Shown here: positions 19,628 through 30,582 of the stretch, piece after piece | Layout of the letters: every line of letters begins with the position of its first letter | Position numbering within the stretch: the first letter of the stretch is position 1 | From: Caulochytrium protostelioides | Taxonomy: Eukaryota > Chytridiomycota > Caulochytriomycetes > Caulochytriales > Caulochytriaceae | Length of the DNA: 64,000 bases | Reading direction: 5' to 3' | Assembly: GCA_003615045.1 (NCBI GenBank) | Contig: ML014184.1 | Coordinates: 1 to 64,000 of the forward strand | Notes under the pieces: model-generated | Told to the model about the DNA's origin: nothing | What the model saw: only the letters and a program-made list of their open reading frames with translations | Databases searched by the model: none | Made by a program: the position numbers and the translations under genes

Positions 19628-20350
19628 AGTATCGGGCTCACCAGCGCCTGCGGCTGAACAGTGGCAAACAGCGCGTGTTTGCCTAGTTCCTGAACCGCGT
19701 CGCCAACAGGGCAGCCACGGAGATGGCGCCCGTGGCCGCTGAAGTGGTTGCCTTTGGGACCTCCAAGTTGGCGCCTGGGGGCAACGGCGAGATCGCCGTC
19801 CCGACACCTCGCGCGTACCAGGCGTGCGCCCACCGGTTCCGCTCCATCCTAGTCGACGGGTTCCGGACGACCCAGCTGCATGCCGAGACGAACGAGATCC
19901 TGACCCAGGTAATACCCGCGGGACCCGACGACCGTGTCGATCGCTGGTACGTCCCGGGCGGGTGCCCGCTCGACCGAGCCGACACGGGTCAACCCGGCCC
20001 GTAGGACTGGGGTGCTCCCCCCGACTGAACCGATGGCCGTCAACCGGGTCCGCAAGACCGGGGTAAACGCCCGGACCGATGTGGTCCTGAAATCCCGGCC
20101 AAGCCGGCGCCAGGGGAGCGTGGTCTGAGGTTGGCTGTGGTGTGATGCCACCAACGGCAAGGTTGTGAACGGCGATCTCAATGCCGCGTAGAGTATCCGA
20201 CGCTGTCGGGCCTTGCCCGCCAGACCGATAGCGGTGTGCCGCAACCGGGAGCAAACCAAGCTGCAGACTGTCGTCAACAAGCTCATCAGACACGGAACCG
20301 AATGCGCTTCGGCCTCGGTGGGGGGGTCCCCTGGGGGGCGCCATAGAGGT
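19628..20350 (+). pseudogene. Fanzor (eukaryotic TnpB-like) relic B
   Basis: The fragment starts just after the secreted gene. It shows, in order, a segment around GKQRVFA and FLNRVANRAA (interrupted by a stop); VVAFGTSKLAPGGNGEIAVP (about 19744-19803); RAYQACAHRFRSILVDGF followed by RTTQLHAETNEILTQV (to about 19910); a degenerate linker; then GWLWCDATNGKVVNGDLNAA (to about 20187) and SIRRC. The last block is the RuvC-III region of TnpB/Fanzor. A TAG stop replaces the residue after DLNAA and other stops separate the blocks. The Glu expected in the VDE segment is Gly here. Everything N-terminal of the middle of the nuclease, including RuvC-I, is absent. The element cannot encode an active nuclease. 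Confidence 0.75.
20330..20349 (+). other. Shared 3' end motif of Fanzor relic B
   Basis: The sequence cctggggggcgccatagagg lies 157 bp after the RuvC-III Asp codon. Sixteen of its 20 bases match the motif at 56157-56176 behind relic E. Weaker forms follow the other relics, so it may mark the element's right end or guide-RNA region. Confidence 0.5.
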
Positions 20351-20648
20351 GTTCGCGTGTGGTAAGGAAAGATATAGACGAGAAGCTCGTGAAAAAAGAT
20401 CGTTTGCCTACACGCATGGCACGAGTGCATGCCCGCGATGTGTGCACCCCCTGCGTCGATCGATCCAGATCGATCGAGTGATGAATCCAGAATCAGTCTC
20501 ATTGCTGTGGGGGCGTCTCGAGGTCGCGCGTTGTTGACAGGGAGGGTGACGACGCCTCGCGTCGGTGATGAGTATCTCGCGTCTCGATCAGCCGCGAAGC
20601 AGCGCGGAGGAGGACCAGAGCAGATACGATGGCCATCCCGAAGGGCGG

Positions 20649-22295
20649 TCAGAAGTCGAGGGGATTCGCGGCCGCCTGGGGCGGCGCGGTGCCGAACGAC
20701 GGCGCCGACGGCCGCGCCAATGCGGGGGCCGCAGCGGACGACGGCGGTCCGGGGGCCGATGCCGATGAGGACGACGCCGATGAGGGCGCTGCGTCTTCGG
20801 GCGGCGTGTTCAGGACTTCCATGACGATGCGCTTGCGGTACACGCGAAAGCCGAGACTGGCGATCTCCATGGGGCCCCAGACGTCGGTCGCGCGGTCGCC
20901 GGCGCCGACGTCCGCGGCGCGCAGCGCGCTGCCGTACTGGCCCATCCGCAACCGCCGCACGACGCGCACGAGCCCGTGGTACTCGGCCGCATACGGGCTC
21001 GGGGCGCCGTTGGGCAGCGACGCCAGCGCAGCCAGCTCGATGATGGCCGCGGGCAGCGTCGCTTCCCACGCGACGACGGCGGGGTGCCACCGCTCCGGGT
21101 CGGCGGCGGCGGCGGCCGCGCCGGCGGCCAGGGACGCCAGCGCAGACGTCGCGGGCGGCGCCAGCGCGTACAGGTGCGCGGGCATCGTCGCCGTGAGGGC
21201 CATCGCGGGGCCGTCCGACGCGGGTGCCGCGCTCGTGGCCAGCAGCGCCTTGAGCGTCCCGGCGAGACGGCGCATCGCGCGCGGCGTCACGTGCCAGCGG
21301 GGTCCGCCCACGCCGAGCAGCACGATGCGCACGAAGGGCGGCGGCGCGGCGCGCGGGCGCGGGGCGGCGGCGACGGCGCGGACGGCGTCCTGGACGGCAC
21401 GGCCCACGGCGTCCGCGACCTCGTCGCCATGTGCGTGCGCGTCCTGCCGCAGCGCGAGCAGCGGCACGACGGACAGCCGTCCGCTCTGGACCGCCGCGTC
21501 CAGCAAGTCGCTCGGGAACGGCCGCGTCAGGTCCAGCGCCGAGCAGAAGGGGCCCGCGTCCGCAGCGGCGGCGGCGGCAGCGGCGGCGCCGTCGTCGCGG
21601 TCGCGGTCGCGGCCGTGCTGCCGCGGCAGGTTGGCGTACCGCCAAGCGATCTGGAGATCGGCGGCGGGCGACGGCGCCGCGCGCGGTCGCAGCAGGCCCA
21701 TGGACCGGGCGGCGCCGGCGCCGGCGCCGCGCGCCGGCAGCTCCATATCAATCTCGACCGCCTTGACACCCGCCACGAGCCGGGCCGCCGAAGCGGCTGC
21801 GCCCGATGCCGACGCCGCGGACGTCGCGTCGCCCATCAACCCAGCGCCGAGGGCGGCGGCGTCCTCGGCGCCGCCCAGCACGACGCAGTGCTGGCCGGCG
21901 AGCAGACCGTGCGCGATGCCCATGCGGGCGAGCAGCGCCACGTAGCCCGTGCCGCGGTCCTCGCGCAGCGAGAGGCACGCGCCGCTGGGGAGGCCGCCGC
22001 CCAGCAGCCGGTCGAGCGCCGGCACGCCGGTCGAGGTGAGCGGCAGCGCGGAGGCGGCCGTGCGGCGGGTCCCGACGGGGAGCATGGCCGCGGAGGCCGC
22101 CGCATGGGTCGACGACGACGACGACGACGCAGCGGGAGACGGGGACGGTGGACCGCGGCCGAGGTCGCGCCGCAGCGCGGGCGGTGCCGTGCCGGGCGTC
22201 GCGCGTACGAAAGGCATGCGGAGCGCCGTCTGTGTTGGAACGAGCACGTCGCGGCGCTGAGGTACGCGCGAAGCAGAGCGAAGCCGCGGCGTCAT
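20649..22295 (-). CDS. ELP4: Elongator subunit 4 (PAXNEB family)
   Basis: Elp4 forms, with Elp5 and Elp6, the hexameric RecA-like ring of Elongator, which modifies wobble uridine in tRNA. The protein is 548 aa from the first ATG; a second ATG at 22217 is an alternative and the first 90 residues are disordered-looking. The family fold begins at STGVPALDRLLGGGLPSGA (about residue 88) and continues with VALLARMGIAHGLLAGQHCVVLGG. The conserved LQIAWRYANLPR, the Arg/His-rich stretch after it and the late YHGLVRVVRRL strand are all present. The position of a P-loop is occupied by DRGTGY, without Lys. The tail after about residue 500 is Ala/Ser/Pro-rich. The upstream region faces that of the Rib3 fusion gene. 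Confidence 0.88.
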   Translation of the reverse strand: MTPRLRSASRVPQRRDVLVPTQTALRMPFVRATPGTAPPALRRDLGRGPPSPSPAASSSSSSTHAAASAAMLPVGTRRTAASALPLTSTGVPALDRLLGGGLPSGACLSLREDRGTGYVALLARMGIAHGLLAGQHCVVLGGAEDAAALGAGLMGDATSAASASGAAASAARLVAGVKAVEIDMELPARGAGAGAARSMGLLRPRAAPSPAADLQIAWRYANLPRQHGRDRDRDDGAAAAAAAAADAGPFCSALDLTRPFPSDLLDAAVQSGRLSVVPLLALRQDAHAHGDEVADAVGRAVQDAVRAVAAAPRPRAAPPPFVRIVLLGVGGPRWHVTPRAMRRLAGTLKALLATSAAPASDGPAMALTATMPAHLYALAPPATSALASLAAGAAAAAADPERWHPAVVAWEATLPAAIIELAALASLPNGAPSPYAAEYHGLVRVVRRLRMGQYGSALRAADVGAGDRATDVWGPMEIASLGFRVYRKRIVMEVLNTPPEDAAPSSASSSSASAPGPPSSAAAPALARPSAPSFGTAPPQAAANPLDF

Positions 22296-23082
22296 GGCCG
22301 AGCGCGCCGGGAGGGAGGCGCGAGGGCGGCCGGTGCTGACGCGCGTGCGCCCGGCCGGGCACGTGGCCGCCGCGTGGCCGTCGCCGTCTTGTGCCCGTCG
22401 TGATCATGATCAGCAGCCGACGCGAGGGTCGCCGACGCCGCCTCGAGAGCGGCCGTTCCAGCCGCCGACGCCGACGCCGACGCCGCCGCCGATGCCGCCG
22501 CCGACGCCGACGCCGCGGCGACCACCCCGTCTGGGGCCCTGGTGGCGACGTGGCGGGGGGCGGCTCCGCTTGCGCCGCAAGCGCTCCCGTCGCGCACACG
22601 CGGCCGGGTGGGATCGAGCACGCCGCAGGGGTCCAGCTGGCCGATGGACGGACGACGGATGGACCCGGCGGAGGGTCAGATCCCGCCAGCGGCCGTCGCG
22701 CGCGGAGATGGCCGATGCCTCAGCGATCGCGAGGGCGGGTCGGGTGCGCGGCGAGACGCGTCGCGCCACGGTCTGCGGGACTCCCAAGGATCCTGCGGTC
22801 CACTACGACGGCTGGTCGAGCCGCGCGCTTTCATCCCACCGTGGCCCGTCCCGACGACCGCCTTGCCGACTGGCCCGCCGTCCCTTCCTCGCCAGCCTTG
22901 TTGGCCCTCATTGGACCCCACAGGCCAGCTGCTGGGCGTCGACGCGCTCGAACGCCGCTCGCCTGGGCTGACCGCTTGTTGTCGCCTGTCCCTGCCGTCC
23001 CGCAGTCGCTCCGTCTCATCCCGCCGGTGGGTGCGTGGTCAGCTTCGGTCTGCATTGCCGATCCTGCGGAGCGGCGACCACG
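22296..23082. promoter_or_regulatory. Divergent upstream region of ELP4 and the Rib3 fusion gene
   Basis: An 0.8-kb GC-rich spacer holding a GCCGAC/GCC microsatellite at about 22455-22520. Several long frames cross it on both strands without any domain. It should contain the two promoters. Confidence 0.35.
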
Positions 23083-23472
23083 ATGGCCGCCTCCTTAACA
23101 GCGCTGACGCGCGTCTGGCTGCTGACGCCTGACACGACGCGTGCCGAACCCGTGCGCCGGCTGGAGCTCCGCGATGGCCGAATCGCCGCGATCCACCGCT
23201 CGCCTGCCGCGGGCGCCGCCCGCGACGACGACGCGCCCGCCGACGGCGCCGTCATCGATGGCCACTGGCAGCTCCTCGTCGCGCCCGGCCTGACGCTGGC
23301 GCGCGCCCACTGGCGGTGCGGGCCCGGCGACGACGCTGACGCGCTCGCAGCCCCGCGGCTGCTGCTGACGCGGCTCGCGCGCGCCGGCGTCGTCCGCATC
23401 GACCGCACCTGCGCGGCGCCCGCCATGCCGCCCTTCGCGGCGCCATCGACCGACGGCGTCTGGCGTCTCCTG

Positions 23473-23511
<39 letters not shown>

Positions 23512-24768
23512 TCACCTGCAGCAACAGCTGCAGCCGCAACGGCAACAGAAGTATCACCCGCCGCTGCCACTGCCGCTGCCACTGCCGCTGCCGAGGTCGA
23601 AGTCGACCTGCTCGCGGATGCTTGGGACGTCTGGGCCAGGGACCGCGCCGCGCTGCTGGCGGCGCCGCGCGCCACGGCGGGTATCGACCCCGCGCTCGTG
23701 GATCCACCCGTCGTCGCGCGATGGCGCCTGCAGGCGCGCGCGCGTCCCGTCCAGCAGGGCGCCCACGCGTCCTTCGTGCTGCTCCGCTTGAGCACGCACG
23801 ACGCCATGGACGCCGCCGCCGCCGACAGCGAGCGCCCCGACGGCGCCGCGCAGAGCGCGCTGCCGGCCGACGGCGCGCTGGTCACCGACCTCGCGGATCT
23901 CTGGCTGCGGCCCTTCGACCCGGCGAGCACGCTGACGAACGTCGTCGCGACTGTCGTCGGCGGCCACCTCGTGGCGCACGCCTTGGCCGACGCCTCCACC
24001 GAGACCCCGGCCGTCCAGCGCCTGGTCCCCCGCGCGCCGCCGTCGGCGTTGCTCGCGCCGCTCGAGCCGCCGCTCACAATGGACACCATCGAGGCGGCCG
24101 TCGCCGACATGGCGCAGGGCCGGTTCGTCATCGCCGTCGACAACGAGGACCGCGAGAACGAGGGCGACCTCATCCTCGCCGCGGCGCATGCGACGCCCGC
24201 CGCGCTCGCGTTCCTGATCCGCTACTCCTCCGGCTACGTCTGCGCGCCCATGCTCGGCGGCGTCCTCGACCGCCTCCAGCTGCCGCTCATGGTCGCGCGC
24301 GACGGCAACGCCGACCACTTCGGCACCGCGTACACCGTCACCGTCGACGCGCGCGACGGCACGACCACCGGCATCAGCGCCCACGACCGCGCCACGACGC
24401 TCCGTGCGCTCGCCGCCGCCGCCGCCGCTGTCGCCGCCTCCGCCGCCGCGACCGCGACCGCGACCGCGACCGCCGACCCGCTGCCGGCCTTCCGCCGCCC
24501 CGGCCACGTCGTGCCCTTGCGCTACCACCCGCGCGGCGTGCTCGCGCGGCCGGGCCACACCGAGGCCTCGGTGGACCTGTGCCGGCTCGCCGGGCTGCCG
24601 CCCGTCGCGGCGATCGGCGAGGTCGTGCTGGACAACGGCGCGATGGCGCGGCGCGACGCGCTGCTCCGCTTTGGCCGGCGCCACGGCATCCGCGTCATCA
24701 CCATCGCGGCGCTCGCCGACTACATCAGGCAGCACCCGCTGCCTGCCGATGCCGCCGAGACGGCGTAG
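23083..24768 (+). CDS. RIB3: 3,4-dihydroxy-2-butanone 4-phosphate synthase with degenerate amidohydrolase-like N-terminus
   Basis: Rib3 makes the four-carbon precursor of riboflavin from ribulose 5-phosphate. The protein is 561 aa from the ATG at 23083, whereas stand-alone Rib3 is a little over 200 aa. The enzyme occupies about residues 335-561 and is intact: VDNEDRENEGDLILAA (metal and substrate binding), FLIRYSSGYVCAPM, DHFGTAYTVTVDARDGTTTGIS, FRRPGHVVPLR and RPGHTEASVDLCRLAGLPPV. An Ala-rich insert sits at about 445-465. The N-terminal 330 residues begin LTRVWLLTPD, LELRDGRIAAI and LLVAPGLTLARAHWRCGPG, and end TNVVATVVGGHLVAH. This is the pattern of the split beta-sandwich of an amidohydrolase, but the metal-binding HxH reads HWR and most of the barrel is replaced by Ser and Ala runs. 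The amidohydrolase origin is an inference; the Rib3 call is firm. Confidence 0.85.
23479..23512. repeat. (TCG)n microsatellite inside the Rib3 fusion gene
   Basis: About eleven TCG units encode a poly-Ser run in the middle of the degenerate N-terminal half of the Rib3 fusion protein. Length variation would change only this linker. Confidence 0.8.
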
Positions 24769-25041
24769 CGCGCCACGCCCAGCGAACGAGCGACCCCGGA
24801 GTTTGAAGAAAAAGAAAGCATTAGTAACGGCACAAAAAAAAAGAAAGAAGAGAGTAGGTGTGTGAGATAGTGGGTGTGAGATGATGTGGAGGCGCGTGGG
24901 TGTGGGTGGGTGGGTGAGAGAGAGCCGCAAAAGCGATGGAGGCAGCGAGCCTCCACCGTGAAGGACGGACATCGCCCCGAGAAAAAAAAAAGAGAGAGCA
25001 CGATCGACCAAGCCCATCGGGCGTGTCCAAGCAAGCATGCG
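24769..25041. other. Short convergent 3' spacer
   Basis: It separates the stops of the Rib3 fusion gene and the zinc-finger gene. It contains A-rich and AG-rich runs at about 24805-24850 and 24981-24998 and a GTGGGTG-type repeat near 24895-24915. Confidence 0.5.
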
Positions 25042-26563
25042 CTACGCCTGGCCCGGATGCTTCCACGTCTTGCGGTGGTACCGCAGCCCAGCGCTGGTGC
25101 TGTAGATCTTGTCGCAGCCTTCGATGGGGCACTTGTGCACGCAGGGCTTGCGCGTGACCTTCGGATGCGGCACAAGCGCGAGACGGTGGTGGTTGCGCAA
25201 GTGGTAGCGCAGCCCGGCGCTCGTCGAGTAGGTCTTGTCGCACTCCGTCTGCTGGCAGACCCACAGCCGCGTGCCGTCCGGGTTGCGGATGTACGTCGCG
25301 TACGCGCCGCCGCGCGACGGCGGCGGCGCGTTCGCCGTCGAGATGACGCCGGGCACCAGGGCGTGCGGGTGGCTCGGCGCGGTGCGCGACGACGGCGAGC
25401 TCTTGCTACTGCTGCTGGTGCTGCTCGCGGCCGCCGACGCCGACGGCGACGCCTTGGCCGACGACGGGTCCGCCTTGATCATCGGAAGCGGCGGCGGTGC
25501 CGACGCGCCCACGGCGGCCGCCGCCGCCGCCGCGGCGGCGGCCGCGGCCGCCGTCGTCGTCGTGACAGGGCCGCCGCTCCCGAGCGGGGACGGCGACGCC
25601 AGCCCTGAGGCGAGGGAGGCCGGGTTCGGGTGCAGGGCGCCCGGCGGCGTGTGCATGCCCGCCATGCCGCCCGGGTGGCCCATCGACGCGTGCATGCCCG
25701 CCATGCCGTGCATGCCCATGGCGCTGTGCATGCTCGTCGCGTGCGAGATGCTCATGGCGCCCGCGGCCGCCGCAGCGGCGGCCGCCGCGGCTGCCGCCGC
25801 GTGATGCGGGTGGTGCGGGTGGTGCGTCACCGCGCCGTTCGCGCCGTTCGCACCGACCGTGCCCGGCTGCGAGGTGGCGTGCGCATGGTAGGGGTTCGTC
25901 ATGGCTTGCTGCGAGCTCTGGCTCTGCTGGGCGGCAGCGGCATACGGGTGCTGCGAGGCAGGCGCGCCGTACGGCGTGCCCGGGTGCGCGCCGTAGGCGC
26001 CATAGGCTGCCGCGGCCGCCGCCGCTGCAGCCGCAGCCGGGTGCTGGTGCTGCGGCTGGTGGTGGTGCTGCGGCTGATGGTGCTGTTGTTGGTGCTGCTG
26101 CTGCTGCTGCTGCTGTTGATGGTGCTGATGGTGTTGCTGCTGCGAGTGCTGATGCTGCGCGTATGCCGCGACCGCTTGAGCCTGCGCTTGAGCGACGGCA
26201 TGGGCCTGCGCATGCGCAATGACCTGAGCCTGCGCCTGGGTGGCACGGATCTTGTGTGCCATCGCTGCCGCTGCCGCATTGTTGGACTGCGCGGCCGCCG
26301 CATCCGAAGCATCGGATCCACCGGGCGTTGACGGCGCATGAGACGGTGACGGCATCGGGCTCTGCTGGTTGCCCAGGTGCGCCATCATCAAGTGCTGGTT
26401 GTCCTGCTGCTGTTGCTGCTGGTGGTGGTGGTGTTGCTGGTGCTGCTGGTGCTGCTGCTGTGAATGTTGCTGCTGCGAGTGCTGCTGCTGCTGCTGTTGG
26501 TGGTGCTGGTGCTGCTGCTGCTGGTGCTGCTGCTGCTGCTGCTGCGAATGTTGCTGCTGCGAG

Positions 26564-26624
<61 letters not shown>

Positions 26625-27848
26625 AGGGCGTGGACGCGCCGCTGGCAGGCACGCTCCGCTGTGGACTGCTGCGGGTGCTGCCCGGCACGCTCCCGGCCAA
26701 GCTAGCGTTGGCGCCGGTATCGATGCGATTCGGGCTGCCGCCGACGGAGGACCCCGCCGAGGAGGAACCCGTCGACGACACGAGCGCCGGCATCGTGCCG
26801 ACGGCGCCGTTCACCGCCGGTGACGAGGTCGCGAGCGACGCGGTCAGCGACGCCGCAACGCCCGTGGTGGCGGACGTGGTGGCCGCGCCGGTGGTGTGCG
26901 CGGGCAAGCCGGCCATTCCGCCGACGCCCATCGTCATCGGCACGCCCATACCCGCCATGCCGGCCATCCCGGCCATGCCGGCCATCCCGGCCATCCCGGC
27001 CATCCCCATCGCGGCGGCGGCCTGAGCTTGAGCTTGAGCTTGAGCTTGGGCTTGGGCTTGGGCCTGAGCGTGCTGGTGGGCGGCGACGGCGTAAGCGGCG
27101 CGCTGGGCGGCCGCCGAGGCCGGGAAGTAGGCGGCCGACACGGCGTCGGTGTCGGCGTGGGGCGGCGGCTTCGCCGGAACGCTGTCGGTCGCGCCGTGGG
27201 ACGGCGCAGCGACGTGCGGCTGCGGCGGCACGCCGTTGACGGGCGAATACATGTTCCAGTCCAAGGCTTCGTGAGACGCCAGGCGCTGCGGCTGCGGCGA
27301 CGGCTGCGGCACGTACGCGGCGGCGAGGGCGTGCGGCGGCAGCTGCCGGTGGTACGGCGACACGGGCGTCGAGCCGCGAAGGGAAGCGGCGAGCACCGAG
27401 TCAGCGCTCGAAGCGGACGACGCGACGACGGCCGTGGCAGTCCCAGCGGCGACGGCGGCGGCGGCGGCGGGGCTCGATTTCAACGTCGGAGGCGGCGTCG
27501 GCGTCGGCGCGAACAGGGCTGCGGGCAGAGGGCTTGCGGACAACCCAGCGGCCGAGGCAGCAGCCGTGACGGGCGGGGTGGCGTTGTACAGTTGCTGCGT
27601 GTAGCTCACGTAGCCTGCACCGGGCGAGGGGACCGTGGTCAAGGGCGACGGAATCGAGTGCACCAACGGCGACGGCGTCTGATGGGAGCGCGACGGGTGG
27701 TGATGGTGTTGTTGTGGTTGCTGTTGCTGTTGCTGCTGCGGCTGTGGCTGCTGCGGCTGCTGCGAGTAAACGTGCGGCGGATCGATCACGTGCGGCTGCG
27801 GTTGCTGCGAGTGTTGGTGAGCATACGGCAGCGACGGGTGAGGGTGCA

Positions 27849-27895
<47 letters not shown>

Positions 27896-28197
27896 AGCGC
27901 TGGGGTCGGTGATGGTGACACGGCGGCAGATCGGTGGTCGGGTGACGTGGACGCGGTCTTGAATGGATGGCCGCGGAGGCCGAGGCTGGCGGAGGCCGCG
28001 GTCGGGGGCGTGGCCGCGCCGGCGGGGGGCGGCGGCGGCGGCGGCGGCGGCGGCGTGGGCGTGGACGACGGCACGTGGGAGGGCGACGGCGGCGACGGCG
28101 ACGGCGGCGACGACGCGAACGGCACGGCGACGGCGACGGCGACGGCGGCAAGCGGATCTCCCTGGCGGCGAGCTGGCGGCGGGCTGGAGCGCATCAC
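25042..28197 (-). CDS. Poly-Gln/His C2H2 zinc-finger protein, putative transcription factor
   Basis: A 1051-aa single-exon protein. Almost all of it is low complexity: Pro/Ser-rich at the start, then long Gln, Gln-His and Ala runs, a (GMA)n stretch, and Ser/Lys near the end. The only folded part is the C-terminus, about residues 977-1047, with two C2H2 fingers: WVCQQTECDKTYSTSAGLRY with a following HLRNHH, and HKCPIEGCDKIYSTSAGLRY with a following HRKTWKH. The fingers share CDK-YSTSAGLRYH, so they look like a duplication. A sequence-specific regulator with glutamine-rich activation regions is the natural reading; the target is unknown. The codon runs are mostly CAG, so the gene is prone to repeat-length change. 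Its start at 28197 is the first ATG of the frame. Confidence 0.75.
26560..26625. repeat. (CTG)n run encoding poly-Gln
   Basis: A near-perfect CTG repeat on the plus strand, read as CAG on the coding strand of the zinc-finger gene. A second run lies at about 27850-27892 in the same gene. Confidence 0.85.
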
Positions 28198-30199
28198 CTA
28201 GCGCGACCCGTCGCGGCCGGTCGGATCGATGCGGCTCGCGGCTGTGGCGGAGCACCCGAGCGATTGGCACAGCGGCCGCAGCACGTGGACACTCCGACGG
28301 TCCAGCAATCCAGCGGTCGGGCCGTCCGGGCAGGACGATCGACACCGGCGGCGTGGCGACGGCACAGAGACCAGCGGCTCACGCGGGATCAGCACCCACC
28401 GAGGGCGGCAACGATGGCAACGATGGCAACGATGGCAACGATGGCAACGATAAAACGGAGGTGGCCACGCACCCGAGGCGAAGCGAGGCGAGGCGAGGCG
28501 AGACGATCGGCGGCACGAGCACGAGCCGAGATCAGGCGAGATCAGGCGAGTCCCCACGGAGCGCCGGGACCTCAGCCACTCGGGCGTCGACACAGCAGGT
28601 AGGAGCACCCGCGACGTCCGCGGAGATAGGCCGAGGATGACGAGACGTTGGTCCTCGTGGTATAATCCGCCGGCAAGAGCGATGGACGGCGGCGTGGACG
28701 GCGGCGGCGTGGACGGCGTGGACGGCGGCGGCGACAGCAGACCTGTCGGTGAATGCGGGGGACGGGCGCGGGAAGGGGGCGTCGGATGATGAGCAATGAC
28801 ACGTCGGACCGGTAGGGGCGGACGCGGCGTGGCCGTGACAGGCGACGACCAGAAAGGGACGCCCACCAGCGACAACGGGTCCCAGCGATGCGCACCGAGC
28901 GTGGGTGCGATGGATCCGTGCGCAAGCGTCGCGCGCGCCTGTATACTCGGCGTCGTCGCCGCGGGACTCGAGAGGCGGGAACCAGCGGCGGCGAGGGCGC
29001 CCGAGAGCGAGCGACCAGCGGCGCGGCGCGGCGCGGGGAAGCAGGGAGCGGTGCCCGAATCCAGGAAGGTTCGTACGGGACGACGTACGGGAGGGAGCCT
29101 GGCCGAGCGGAGACGCCGAGCGGAGGTTGAGCGAGCGCGCACCTCGACATTCGCTGGGACGTGCGCCGACGCCGTCGTCCCGTCTCAGCCGCACGACGTC
29201 CGAGCGGCCGACGCGAGCGCATCCCCGTTGCCGGAGCCGGCGGGTCGCCGAGCGCGGGTGCGGAGATGCGCTGCGCGGGGTCTTTTCTTGGTTGGGTTGT
29301 TGTGGCGACCTCTACGGCGATGGGTGCGCCTCGTTCCTGGCGGCCTGGGCCGGCCGGCCGGCCGGCCGGCCGGAGCCTCACGCCGCTCACGACCGGTCCG
29401 CCGGCCGCGAGAGGGGTGCCGCGAAGGGCCGGCGCGGCAGGCCGCCGCCGGCATCGACGCCCCTGGCCGGACGCCTGCGCCGGGTGCTGGGCGGCGCGTC
29501 GGAACGAGGCCGCCGCTGCCGCCGCCGTCGCAACGCGGGCAGCTGAAACGTCGGCCAAAGGGTGTCGGAGCCGTCCCGAGCGGCGCCTCGAACACCGACG
29601 CGGCTGCGGCGTCCCGCTCGTCCAAGCGACGCGCGGGACGCCCGGCCGCCCGGCTCGGGCCTCGCTCCCGCGGCCTGGCGCCCACCCACACCCACCGCGG
29701 GCGCGGCCGGGACGACGCCCGTCGCACCGGCGCTGCGGACGGACGTCGCGGCTGCTTCGCACCGGGTCGCGGGCGGCGGCAGCGGCGGGCGGCAGCGGCG
29801 GGCGGCAGCGCAGGCGGCAGCGCGGGCGCTGTCGCCGGCCGGCCGGCCTCGACGACGGCACCCGGCCCAGCCAGCTAGCTCCCCCCCCCCGGCGCTCGGG
29901 CCGCCGCGCGCGAAGCCGCAAGGACACGATGGCATTCTCGCCCGCCGCGCGGCCCCGGCGCGGCCGTACTGTCCACAGGTCGCCGCGGCCGCGGCACGAC
30001 CGGTCACGCCAGGCCACGCCAGGCCACGCCAGCATCGGCTCTCGCGGGCCAGCACAGCGGCCACGGCGTCAACTCAGCATGGCCCAGCCGGCCCTCCATT
30101 TTTTCTTTTTGTCGTCGTCGTGGTCATGGCGGCCGCGGCATTGGCGCGCCTTCGCGCCCCCGGACCCGGCGCCTGCGGCGGCCACCTCACCCGGGGGGT

Positions 30200-30233
<34 letters not shown>

Positions 30234-30521
30234 GCGGCGGCGGCGGCGCCCGCGCTGGGGCCGCGCGTGGAGGCCGCGGCCCACCCGGACCACCGGACCG
30301 CCGAAATAAAAAAACTGCCGCCCGCGGCGGCCGCGGGCGTCCCCTCGCCCGTCGCCATCGGCCCACGACGCGCACACCCCGTCCGCCCCGCGCCGAGGGG
30401 CGGAGACGGTCCCCGCCGGACCCACGGCGCGCGCGCAGGCGGACTCGGCAGCGCGGCCACCTCAGGACCGCCGGACCGCGGCGTCGTTCGCGTCGAAGCC
30501 CGTGCGCGGCGGCGTGCGCAG

Positions 30522-30582
30522 CGCGGTCGCGGTCGCGGTCGCGGTCGCGGTCGCGGTCGCGGTCGCGGTCGCGGTCGCGGCG
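30522..30582. repeat. (CGGTCG)n hexanucleotide repeat
   Basis: About nine nearly perfect cggtcg units in a region without a gene. Confidence 0.85.

Noticed and set aside
20649-22403. Long plus-strand frames over ELP4
   Set aside because: They are antisense to conserved Elp4 segments such as LQIAWRYANLPR.
28572-30035. 487-codon minus-strand frame and overlapping plus-strand frames
   Set aside because: They are nearly pure Arg, Ala, Pro and Gly, overlap each other on both strands, and show no domain.
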